This document shows, piece by piece, positions 36,287-44,119 of a stretch of DNA of 64,000 nucleotides. The notes below the pieces were generated by a model. That model searched no databases. It saw nothing but the letters and a program-made list of their open reading frames with translations, and was not told the DNA's origin. This DNA is from Streptomyces parvulus (lineage in GTDB: Bacteria > Actinomycetota > Actinomycetes > Streptomycetales > Streptomycetaceae). A program made the position numbers and the translations under genes. Numbering within the stretch: position 1 is the stretch's first letter; the number at the start of each line of letters is the position of its first letter. The stretch lies in contig NZ_BMRX01000001.1 of NCBI RefSeq assembly GCF_014648855.1, forward strand, positions 496,001 to 560,000, read 5' to 3'.

Positions 36287-37774
36287 GTGAACAAGCCGCT
36301 GAGGGCCGTGGCGATCTTCTGCGGGCTGCTGGTGCTCGGTCTGCTGATCCGGGCGAACTGGCTGCAGTACGTCCGGGCCCCGGAGCTCGCCTCCGACGAC
36401 AAGAACCGGCGCGTCCAGATCGAGCAGTTCGCCACCCCGCGCGGCGACATCGTCGTCGGCGGCCGGGCCGTCACCGGGTCCGCGGAGGTGAAGGGCACCG
36501 ACCTCAAGTACAAGCGGACCTACCTCGACGGGCCGATGTACGCGCCGGTGACGGGATTCGCGTCGCAGGCCCAGGGCATGACGCTGCTGGAGAAGACCTA
36601 CGACGGCATCCTCACCGGCAAGGACGACCGGCTGGCCTTCCAGCGGTTCGCCGACGTCGTCAGCGGTGAGGGCCGGCGGGCCGGATCGGTGGTCACCACC
36701 ATCGATCCGAAGGCGCAGAAGGCCGCCTGGGACGGGCTGACCGACCTCAAGGGCGCCCGCGGTGCCGTGGTCGCGCTGGATCCGCAGACCGGGAAGGTGC
36801 TGGCGCTGGTCTCGGCGCCTTCCTACGACCCCTCGAAGTTCGCGGGCAGCACCTTCAAGGAGTCCGACCGCTTCGTGGCGCTGGACAAGCAGAAGAACAA
36901 GCCGCTGGCCAACCGCGCGCTGCGCGAGACCTACCCGCCCGGCTCGACCTTCAAGATCCTCACCGCGGCCGCCGCCCTGGAGCACGGGATCGTCTCGGAC
37001 GTCGACGCCCGCACGGACGCCGCCTCCCCCTACCAGCTGCCGCAGGCCAGCAACAAGATCGGCAGCGAGGCCGGCGACGCGGTCTGCGACAAGGCCTCGA
37101 TGAAGACCGCCATGCAGTACTCCTGCAACAACGTCTTCCTGGACGCCGCCTCCAAGGTGGGGCAGGACAAGATGCGCGAGACGGCGCAGAAGTTCGGGTT
37201 CAACGAGAACGTCTACTCCGAGGAGTTCGGCGACCTGCTCGCCGCCAAGAGCCTCTACCCGGAGGACCTCGACGCCCCGGGCACCGCGCTCACCGGCATG
37301 GGCCAGGGCAGCCTGACCAGCACGCCGATGCAGATGGCCATGGTCACCGCCGGGCTCGCCAACGACGGCAAGGTGATGCAGCCGTACATCGTCGACGAGG
37401 TCAAGGGACCGGACCTCGGCACGCTGGAGAAGACCGAGCCGAAGGTGATGAGCGAGGCCGTCTCCGCCGAGACCGCGCAGAAGGTCCAGGAGATGATGGA
37501 GTTCACCGCCAAGGAGGGCAGCGCCCGCCGCGCCCAGATCGACGGGATCACGGTCGGCGGCAAGACCGGTACCGCGCAGCGCGGTGTGAACGTCAACGAC
37601 GAGGTGCCGTACGGCTGGTTCGTCTCCTACGGCAAGAAGCAGGACGGGTCCTCCGTGGCGGTCGCCGTCTTCATCGACCCGACCGACATGGACATCTCCC
37701 GTGAGGACATCTCCGGTGGCGGTCTGGGCGCGCCGATCGCCAAGAGCGTCATGAAGGCGGTCCTCCAGCAGTGA
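36287..37774 (+). CDS. Penicillin-binding protein (class B transpeptidase)
   Basis: 495 aa. An N-terminal membrane anchor (about residues 5-25) is followed by a dimerisation or pedestal region and the transpeptidase domain (about 150-490). The active-site motifs are visible: STFK near 218, SCN near 278 and KTGTAQ near 425. It cross-links peptidoglycan outside the membrane during growth or division. GTG 36287 follows CGGAGGCACCCG. The length and lack of a PASTA domain match actinobacterial PbpA-like proteins. It overlaps the convergent HxlR gene by 26 bases. Confidence 0.92.
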   Translation: MNKPLRAVAIFCGLLVLGLLIRANWLQYVRAPELASDDKNRRVQIEQFATPRGDIVVGGRAVTGSAEVKGTDLKYKRTYLDGPMYAPVTGFASQAQGMTLLEKTYDGILTGKDDRLAFQRFADVVSGEGRRAGSVVTTIDPKAQKAAWDGLTDLKGARGAVVALDPQTGKVLALVSAPSYDPSKFAGSTFKESDRFVALDKQKNKPLANRALRETYPPGSTFKILTAAAALEHGIVSDVDARTDAASPYQLPQASNKIGSEAGDAVCDKASMKTAMQYSCNNVFLDAASKVGQDKMRETAQKFGFNENVYSEEFGDLLAAKSLYPEDLDAPGTALTGMGQGSLTSTPMQMAMVTAGLANDGKVMQPYIVDEVKGPDLGTLEKTEPKVMSEAVSAETAQKVQEMMEFTAKEGSARRAQIDGITVGGKTGTAQRGVNVNDEVPYGWFVSYGKKQDGSSVAVAVFIDPTDMDISREDISGGGLGAPIAKSVMKAVLQQ

Positions 37775-38153
37775 CGCCGGGGGCGGCCGCGGGCCGGGCC
37801 TGGGTGGCGTCGTACGCCTCGCGGGCCCGCTCGACCGCCGCCATCCGCCGCTGCGTCCACAGCGCCAGGTCCCTGACCTGCTCGGCGGCCTCGCGGCCGA
37901 GGGCGGTCAGGGAGTAGTCGACGCGGGGCGGGATGACGGGCTTGGCGTCCCGGTGGACCAGGCCGTCGCGCTCCAGCGTCCGCAGGGTCTGGGCCAGCAT
38001 CTTCTCGCTGACGCTGCCGATCTCCCGGCGCAGTTCGCTGAACCGGTAGGGGCGCTCCAGCAGCGCGATCAGGGCCAGGGTGCCCCAGCGGCTGGTGACG
38101 TGCTCCATGACCAGGCGCTCGGGGCACAGCGGGTCGATGTCTGCCATGTCCAT
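37749..38153 (-). CDS. HxlR-family winged-helix transcriptional regulator
   Basis: 134 aa. The core CPERLVMEHVTSRWGTLALIALLERPYRFSELRREI and KMLAQTLRTLERDGLVHRDAKP is the HxlR winged helix, preceded by the usual CP near residue 10. There is one Cys, so redox control through it is possible. ATG 38153 (MDMADIDP) is used; 38147 is an alternative. It ends inside the 3' end of the penicillin-binding protein gene on the other strand, an antisense overlap of 26 bases. The target gene is unknown; the divergent DUF2797 gene starts 190 bases away. Confidence 0.88.
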   Translation of the reverse strand: MDMADIDPLCPERLVMEHVTSRWGTLALIALLERPYRFSELRREIGSVSEKMLAQTLRTLERDGLVHRDAKPVIPPRVDYSLTALGREAAEQVRDLALWTQRRMAAVERAREAYDATQARPAAAPGVTAGGPPS

Positions 38154-38343
38154 ACGGTACGTCCGGGCGGGGGCCGCCCGGGGACGGGCGAGGGGCGGGG
38201 GCGGCGGGCGGTCGCCCCTCCCCCCCGGGGGTTCCCTCCGCAGGTGCCCGTCCGGAGGCGGCTCGGCGCCGGTGAGCGCCGGCCGCCGTGGCTCCGCTCC
38301 GGTCACCGGCCGTTGTCAGTGGTGGCCCGTAGTCTCGACGGCG

Positions 38344-39225
38344 ATGGCACAGGCATGGAAGTGCGCGGGGCTGCGCTGGTCGGCCGAGGGCCCGGTGCTG
38401 AGGTGGGCCGGGGGGCGGAGTAGTGCCCTGGCACGGGGGAGACGGGTGGCCTTCGCGGTCGCCGAGGGGGGTGTGCGGACATGCGTGGGAGCACGGGGGA
38501 ACGCGTGCCCGCTCCGGGCCGCCGTGCCGGGACGGAGCACGGGGGCGCGGTGCGAGGAGTGCGCCCGGCTGGACCGGGCGCACTCGGTGGCCGCCGACAC
38601 GATCGCGGACGATCCGCAGCCCTACCGCGTCTACCTGGCCTGGTTCGGGCCCGGCCTGGTCAAGGTGGGCATCACCGCGCGGGCGCGGGGCGCGGCCCGG
38701 CTGCTGGAGCAGGGCGCCGTCTGCTTCAGCTGGCTGGGGTGCGGGCCGCTGATGGCCGCGCGGCGGACCGAGGAGCTGCTGCGCGCGGCGCTCGGCGTCC
38801 CGGACCGGATTCCGTACGCCCACAAGCGGGCGGTGCGCGCCGCGCTGCCCGGCGACCAGGCGGAGCGGACGGCCGAGATCGCGGAGCTGCACGCGCGGGC
38901 GGTGGCGCTGGGCGGCTGGCCGGAGTCGCTGACGCCCGAGCCGTTCGAGGGTGTGGACCACGCGGACGTCTTCGGGATCGGGGATCCGGACCGCTTCCCG
39001 GCCGCCGTGGGAGAGGTGGCCGAGCTGGTGGCGGGCGGGGAGATCGGGGGCGGGCTGGTCGCGGCGGCCGGACCGGACCTGCACCTCGCGACGGAGCGCG
39101 GGGTCGTCGTCCTGGACACCCGGCTGATGACGGGCTGGGAGCTGGTCGCCGCCGGCGGAGACCCCTGCGCGGTGCCGGTGCGGGGGTTCCGGGAGGCGGC
39201 CGGGGTGCAGGACGGGCTGTTCTGA
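38344..39225 (+). CDS. DUF2797 domain protein
   Basis: 293 aa. It has MAQAWKCAGLRW at the start, a Cys pair (RCEECARLDRAHSVAADT) and the conserved core YRVYLAWFGPGLVKVGITARARG. A zinc-binding treble-clef fold is plausible. ATG 38344 is used as it begins the conserved region; a longer open frame upstream overlaps the HxlR gene. The function is unknown; the KVGIT phrase resembles the GIY-YIG motif of small nucleases, which I note as weak inference. A hairpin follows at 39359. Confidence 0.82.
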   Translation: MAQAWKCAGLRWSAEGPVLRWAGGRSSALARGRRVAFAVAEGGVRTCVGARGNACPLRAAVPGRSTGARCEECARLDRAHSVAADTIADDPQPYRVYLAWFGPGLVKVGITARARGAARLLEQGAVCFSWLGCGPLMAARRTEELLRAALGVPDRIPYAHKRAVRAALPGDQAERTAEIAELHARAVALGGWPESLTPEPFEGVDHADVFGIGDPDRFPAAVGEVAELVAGGEIGGGLVAAAGPDLHLATERGVVVLDTRLMTGWELVAAGGDPCAVPVRGFREAAGVQDGLF

Positions 39226-39358
39226 TCGTTCTGAGGCGCCCTGGGGCCGAGCGCGCCGGGGACGACGAGGGCGGCCGGATGCGGGCGGATTGTTGCGAGG
39301 CGGCCGGTGTCCCGGGGCGTGCAGGGACAAGGGGTGGCTCTGGAACGCCGCTGATGTG

Positions 39359-39396
39359 AAGGAGGACCCCGGACGGGGCTGTCCCGGGCCCTCCTT
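39359..39396 (+). terminator. Imperfect terminator hairpin
   Basis: AAGGAGG at 39359-39365 pairs with CCTCCTT at 39390-39396, with an inner GC-rich stem; 133 bases after the DUF2797 stop. Confidence 0.5.
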
Positions 39397-39497
39397 GTGC
39401 GGCGGCGCACGGAGGCGTACAGGGGCGAAGGGGCGCGCCAGACCGGCCGGTCCGAGACCCCCTTGTCCCGGGGCGGGCCGGGCGCGATCGTGGCCCC

Positions 39498-40388
39498 ATG
39501 AGTGATCACGAGGCCGGGCAGGTCCGGCGGTTCTGGGAGGGGCTCGGACTGCCCGGGCTGGTCGACGTGCACACGCACTTCATGCCCGAGCGGGTCCTGG
39601 CCAAGGTCTGGGCCTACTTCGACGACCTCGGCCCGCTGACCGGCGGCTTCGAGTGGCCGATCACCTACCGCCACGAGGAGGACGAACGCGCGGCGCTGCT
39701 GCGGGCGTTCGGCGTCCGCGCCTTCACGGCCATGCTGTACCCGCACAAGGCGGGGATGGCCGAGTGGCTGAACGGCTGGGCGCTGGACTTCGCCCGCCGC
39801 ACGCCCGACTGCCTGCACACCTCCACCCTCTTCCCCGAGCCGGGCGTCGAGACGTACGTCCGCCGGGCCGTCGAGTCGGGGGCGCGCGTCTTCAAGGCGC
39901 ACGTGCAGGTGGGGGCGTACGACCCGGCCGACGAACTGCTCGACCCGGCCTGGGGCGTGCTGGCCGAGGCGGGCGTCCCGGTCGTCATCCACTGCGGGTC
40001 GGGGCCGGCGCCGGGCAAGCACACCGGTCCCGAGCCGATCGCCCGGGTCCTGGCCAGGCACCCCCGGCTGCGGCTGATCGTCGCGCACCTCGGGATGCCC
40101 GAGTACGAGGACTTCCTGGACCTCGCCGAGCGGTACGGCGAGGTGCGGCTGGACACGACCATGGCCTTCACCGACTTCAGCGAACGCCTCGCGCCCTTTC
40201 CCCGCCGGGCGCTGCCGAGGCTGGCGGACCTCGGCGACCGGATCCTGCTCGGCTCGGACTTCCCCAACATCCCGTACCCCTACCTGCACCAGCTGCTCGC
40301 CCTGGAGCGGCTGGACCTGGGGGACGCGTGGCTGCGGGGGGTGTGCCACGACAACGCGGCGCGGCTGTTCGGCCTGGCGGGGGGCTGA
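39498..40388 (+). CDS. Amidohydrolase family metallohydrolase
   Basis: 296 aa TIM-barrel (amidohydrolase 2 type). Metal ligands are visible: VDVHTHFMP (HxH), VVIHCGSGP (His), LRLIVAHLGMPEYEDF (His) and LLGSDFPNIPY (Asp). The length fits the family. The substrate is unknown; decarboxylase or lactonase-like members exist. It precedes the two-component system by 76 bases and may be its neighbour only by chance. ATG 39498 is used. Confidence 0.88.
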   Translation: MSDHEAGQVRRFWEGLGLPGLVDVHTHFMPERVLAKVWAYFDDLGPLTGGFEWPITYRHEEDERAALLRAFGVRAFTAMLYPHKAGMAEWLNGWALDFARRTPDCLHTSTLFPEPGVETYVRRAVESGARVFKAHVQVGAYDPADELLDPAWGVLAEAGVPVVIHCGSGPAPGKHTGPEPIARVLARHPRLRLIVAHLGMPEYEDFLDLAERYGEVRLDTTMAFTDFSERLAPFPRRALPRLADLGDRILLGSDFPNIPYPYLHQLLALERLDLGDAWLRGVCHDNAARLFGLAGG

Positions 40389-40464
40389 GGCACCCCGGGG
40401 TTTCTCAGAGAATTCACAGCTTGGGGCAAGGGCGTTCTCAGAGCGCCCCGACATCGTCTCCGGT

Positions 40465-41202
40465 ATGACCACGACCTCGCCCCAGGGGCGCACCGAACTG
40501 CTGAGGCCGGACGGGAGCCCCGTCCGGGTGCTTGTGGTGGACGACGAGCAGTCCATCACCGAACTGCTCTCCATGGCCCTGCGCTACGAGGGCTGGCAGA
40601 TCCGCAGCGCCGGTGACGGCCACGGCGCCGTCCAGTCCGCGCGGGACTTTCGCCCCGACGCCGTCGTCCTGGACATGATGCTGCCCGACATGGACGGGCT
40701 GAGCGTGCTCGGGCGGCTGCGCCGCGACCTGCCGGACGTGCCGGTGCTGTTCCTGACCGCCAAGGACGCGGTCGAGGACCGTATCGCCGGGCTCACCGCG
40801 GGCGGGGACGACTACGTCACCAAGCCCTTCAGCCTGGAGGAGGTCGTCGCCCGGCTGCGCGGCCTCATCCGGCGCGCGGGCGCCGCCGACCGCCGCTCCG
40901 AGTCCGTCCTCGTCGTCGGCGACCTCACCCTGGACGAGGACAGCCACGAGGTCACCCGCGGCGGCGACGGGATCCACCTCACCGCCACCGAGTTCGAGCT
41001 GCTGCGCTTCCTGATGCGCAACCCGCGGCGGGTGCTGAGCAAGGCGCAGATCCTGGACCGCGTGTGGTCGTACGACTTCGGCGGTCAGGCCAACGTCGTC
41101 GAGCTGTACATCTCCTACCTGCGGCGGAAGATCGACGCCGGGCGCGAGCCCATGATCCACACCAGGCGCGGAGCCGGTTACCTCATCAAGCCCGCCGCGT
41201 GA
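40465..41202 (+). CDS. OmpR-type response regulator
   Basis: 245 aa. The receiver domain has DDEQS, the phosphoacceptor Asp in VVLDMMLPD (about residue 70) and Lys in TKPF (about 120). The winged-helix DNA-binding domain (about 150-240) shows LTATEFELLRFLMRNPRRVLSKAQILDRVWSYD. It is the partner of the next gene, which starts within its stop codon (GTGA). The promoter region 40389-40464 contains a direct-repeat-like TTCTCAGAGAATTCACAG / TTCTCAGAGCG, a candidate autoregulatory site. Confidence 0.94.
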   Translation: MTTTSPQGRTELLRPDGSPVRVLVVDDEQSITELLSMALRYEGWQIRSAGDGHGAVQSARDFRPDAVVLDMMLPDMDGLSVLGRLRRDLPDVPVLFLTAKDAVEDRIAGLTAGGDDYVTKPFSLEEVVARLRGLIRRAGAADRRSESVLVVGDLTLDEDSHEVTRGGDGIHLTATEFELLRFLMRNPRRVLSKAQILDRVWSYDFGGQANVVELYISYLRRKIDAGREPMIHTRRGAGYLIKPAA

Positions 41203-42743
41203 GCGGGTGGCGACGACCGCGGCCGCGGACCCTGCGGACGCGGCTCGTCGTCGCGTCGGTGGCGCTGATCGCCGTGGTCTGCGCGGTGATCGGGACCGTG
41301 ACGACGCTGGCGCTGCGCTCCCATCTGTACGAGCAGCTGGACGGGCAGGTGGCCGAGGTCGCGATGCGCGTGTCGGGGTTCCGGCCGCCCGGTGAGCCCC
41401 GGACCGGCGGGGTCCCGCAGCGGATGGATCTCGCCGAGTTCGTCACCCGCGGACCGCAGCCCCGCGGCACGATCGTCGCCGAGGTGCTCGACGGTGCCGT
41501 CGTCGACGCCAAGTACGGCGAGGAGGACGACGGGAGCACCGACCTCAGCGGCCTCACCCCGGTCTCCCTCAGCGGGACGGAGCGGGACGCGATCGCCGCC
41601 GTCCCCCGCGACGGGAAGAAGCACACCGTCGAGATCCCCGGCCTCGGCGACTACCGGGTCCAGTACCGCGAGGGCTACTACGCCGCCCTGCCCACCTCCG
41701 GCGTCGACGGCACCATCGGCACCCTGGTCCTCGTCGAGGCCAGTGTCACCGCCGCCGGTCTCGTCGCCGCCTCCCTCGCCGGGACCGTCCTCGTCGGCGT
41801 CGCCACCCGCCCCCTGCGCCGGGTCGCGTCGACCGCCACCCGGGTCGCCGAACTCCCCCTGCACGCGGGCGAGGTGAACCTCGACGAACGCGTCCCGGAG
41901 TCCGAGTGCGACCCGCACACCGAGGTCGGCCGGGTCGGCGCCGCGCTCAACCGGATGCTGGACCACGTGCACGGGGCGCTGCACGCACGGCAGGAGAGCG
42001 AGACGCGGGTCCGGCGGTTCGTCGCGGACGCCAGTCACGAGCTGCGCACCCCGCTGTCGTCGATCCGCGGGTATGCCGAACTCACCCGCAGGGGAGGCGA
42101 GGAGGTCGGCCCCGACACCCGGCACGCCCTCGGCCGCATCGAGTCCGAGGCCGGGCGGATGACCCTGCTGGTCGAGGACCTGCTGCTGCTGGCCCGCCTG
42201 GACGCCGGACGCCCCCTGCGGATCGAGCCGACCGACCTCGTGCCGCTGGTCGTGGACGCGGTCGGCGACGCCCGCGCGGCGGGGCTCGGCCACAACTGGC
42301 GGCTCGACCTGCCCGACGTGCCCGCTCCGGTGCCAGCGGACGCCGCCCGCCTCCAGCAGGTGCTGGTCAACCTGCTGGGCAACGCCCGCAGCCACACCCC
42401 GCCCGGCACCACCGTCACCGCGCGGGTGCGGGCGGTCGGCGCGTGGCTGTGCGTGGACGTCGAGGACGACGGGCCGGGGATCCCCGCGGAGTTGCTGCCG
42501 CACGTCTTCGAGCGGTTCGCGCGGGGCGACTCGGCGCGCTCCCGGGCCACCGGCTCCACGGGGCTCGGGCTCGCCATCGTGCACGCGGTGACGACCGCGC
42601 ACCGCGGCGACGTGACGGTCTCGTCCGCGCCGGGGCGAACGGTGTTCACGGTGCGCCTGCCCGCCGGTCACGGCCGGCCGGACACGCGCGCGCACTCACA
42701 GGCACGCCACAGCCTCACCACACGGGCGCGACAGGGGGGTTGA
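41199..42743 (+). CDS. Sensor histidine kinase of the same two-component system
   Basis: 514 aa. Membrane helix about 15-37, an external sensor region about 40-165, a second helix (about 185-205), HAMP (about 205-265), then HisKA with SHELRTPLSS (His near 279) and HATPase_c with the N box LVNLLGNARSHT, G1 box DDGPGIP, F box FERFARGD and G2 box GSTGLGLAI. All catalytic residues are present. GTG 41199 overlaps the regulator stop. The sensor loop has no recognised domain. The two glycosyltransferase genes downstream may be part of its regulon. Confidence 0.93.
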   Translation: MSGWRRPRPRTLRTRLVVASVALIAVVCAVIGTVTTLALRSHLYEQLDGQVAEVAMRVSGFRPPGEPRTGGVPQRMDLAEFVTRGPQPRGTIVAEVLDGAVVDAKYGEEDDGSTDLSGLTPVSLSGTERDAIAAVPRDGKKHTVEIPGLGDYRVQYREGYYAALPTSGVDGTIGTLVLVEASVTAAGLVAASLAGTVLVGVATRPLRRVASTATRVAELPLHAGEVNLDERVPESECDPHTEVGRVGAALNRMLDHVHGALHARQESETRVRRFVADASHELRTPLSSIRGYAELTRRGGEEVGPDTRHALGRIESEAGRMTLLVEDLLLLARLDAGRPLRIEPTDLVPLVVDAVGDARAAGLGHNWRLDLPDVPAPVPADAARLQQVLVNLLGNARSHTPPGTTVTARVRAVGAWLCVDVEDDGPGIPAELLPHVFERFARGDSARSRATGSTGLGLAIVHAVTTAHRGDVTVSSAPGRTVFTVRLPAGHGRPDTRAHSQARHSLTTRARQGG

Positions 42744-42776
42744 GAAGAGTCGGTCCCATGCGAACCGACTCTTCTC
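42742..42776. promoter_or_regulatory. 13-bp perfect hairpin around the glycosyltransferase start codon
   Basis: Arms GAGAAGAGTCGGT (42742-42754) and ACCGACTCTTCTC (42764-42776) enclose CCCATGCGA, so the ATG at 42758 is in the loop and the purine-rich GAGAAG that would serve as ribosome binding site is in the stem. Confidence 0.75.
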
Positions 42777-44119
42777 CCGGCCCCCTGCCGGCGCGGGAGC
42801 ATCTCCCGGCCACAGGAGCCGGCACGCCCGTCCTGGACGTAGTGGTCCCCGTGTACAACGAGGAGAAGGACCTCGGGCCGTGCGTCCAGCGGCTGCACGA
42901 GCACCTCACCCGGACGTTCCCCTACGCCTTCCGCATCACCGTCGCGGACAACGCCTCCACCGACGCCACCGCGCACGTCGCGGCGCGGCTGGCGGCCGAC
43001 CTCGGGGAGGTCAGGTCCGTCCGGCTGGAGCGCAAGGGCCGGGGCAGGGCCCTGCGGACCGTCTGGTCCGCCTCGGACGCCCCCGTCCTCGCCTACATGG
43101 ACGTCGACCTGTCCACCGACCTCAACGCCCTGCTGCCGCTGGTGGCGCCGCTGATCTCCGGGCACTCCGACCTCGCGATCGGGTCGCGGCTCGCCCGCAG
43201 TTCGCGGGTGGTGCGCGGCGCCAAGCGGGAGTTCGTCTCCCGTACCTACAACCTCATCCTGCGCGGCTCCCTCCAGGCCCGCTTCTCCGACGCCCAGTGC
43301 GGCTTCAAGGCGATCCGGCGGGACGTCGCCCAGGTGCTGCTGCCGCTGGTGGAGGACACCGGCTGGTTCTTCGACACCGAGATGCTGGTGCTCGCCGAGC
43401 GCGCCGGGTGCCGGATACACGAGGTGCCGGTCGACTGGGTCGACGACCCGCACTCCACGGTGCACATCGTCAGGACCGCCGCCGACGACCTCAAGGGCGT
43501 CTGGCGGATCGGCAGGGCGCTGGCCACCGGATCGCTGCCACTGGACCGGCTGGCCCGGCCCTTCGGTGACGACCCGCGCGACCGCGAGCTGACGGACGTA
43601 CCGCAGGGGCTGGCGCGGCAACTCGTCGGCTTCTGCGTCGTGGGCGTCCTGTCGACCCTCTGCTACCTGCTCCTCTACAGCGGCTTCCGCCTCTTCGCCG
43701 GCTCCCAGACGGCCAACGCGTCGGCGCTGCTCGTCTCGGCCGTCGCCAACACCGCCGCCAACCGGCGGCTGACCTTCGGGGTGCGGGGCCGGGGCGGCGC
43801 CGTCCGGCACCAGGCGCAGGGGCTGGTCGTCTTCGGCATCGGCCTCGCGCTGACCAGCGGCTCGCTCGCCGCCCTGAACGCGGCGGCGGCCGACCCGGAC
43901 CACAGCACCGAGCTGGCCGTGCTGATCGCCGCCAACCTCGCGGCCACCGTCCTGCGCTTCCTGCTCTTCCGCGCCTGGGTCTTCCCCGACGCGCCGCCCG
44001 CGGACGCCGCCCGCACACCGGAGCCCGCGCACCCCGGCCAGTACCTCGTGTGGAGCGACGCGACCGCCCGCCGCCGGCCCGTGCGGACCGCCGACACCGA
44101 ACCCCGGGAACGACGATGA
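42758..44119 (+). CDS. Family 2 glycosyltransferase with C-terminal GtrA domain
   Basis: 453 aa. A GT2 domain (about 25-240) shows DVVVPVYNEEKDL, YMDVDLSTDL (the DxD-like metal site), ARSSRVVRGAKREFVSRTYN and QCGFKAI, as in dolichol-phosphate mannose or polyprenyl-phosphate glycosyl synthases. A GtrA-type region with four helices (about 285-410) follows, so it links lipid-linked sugar synthesis to flipping. It overlaps the next gene by 4 bases (ATGA). The pair likely makes a lipid-linked sugar and transfers it. ATG 42758 lies in a hairpin loop. Confidence 0.92.
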   Translation: MRTDSSPGPLPAREHLPATGAGTPVLDVVVPVYNEEKDLGPCVQRLHEHLTRTFPYAFRITVADNASTDATAHVAARLAADLGEVRSVRLERKGRGRALRTVWSASDAPVLAYMDVDLSTDLNALLPLVAPLISGHSDLAIGSRLARSSRVVRGAKREFVSRTYNLILRGSLQARFSDAQCGFKAIRRDVAQVLLPLVEDTGWFFDTEMLVLAERAGCRIHEVPVDWVDDPHSTVHIVRTAADDLKGVWRIGRALATGSLPLDRLARPFGDDPRDRELTDVPQGLARQLVGFCVVGVLSTLCYLLLYSGFRLFAGSQTANASALLVSAVANTAANRRLTFGVRGRGGAVRHQAQGLVVFGIGLALTSGSLAALNAAAADPDHSTELAVLIAANLAATVLRFLLFRAWVFPDAPPADAARTPEPAHPGQYLVWSDATARRRPVRTADTEPRERR

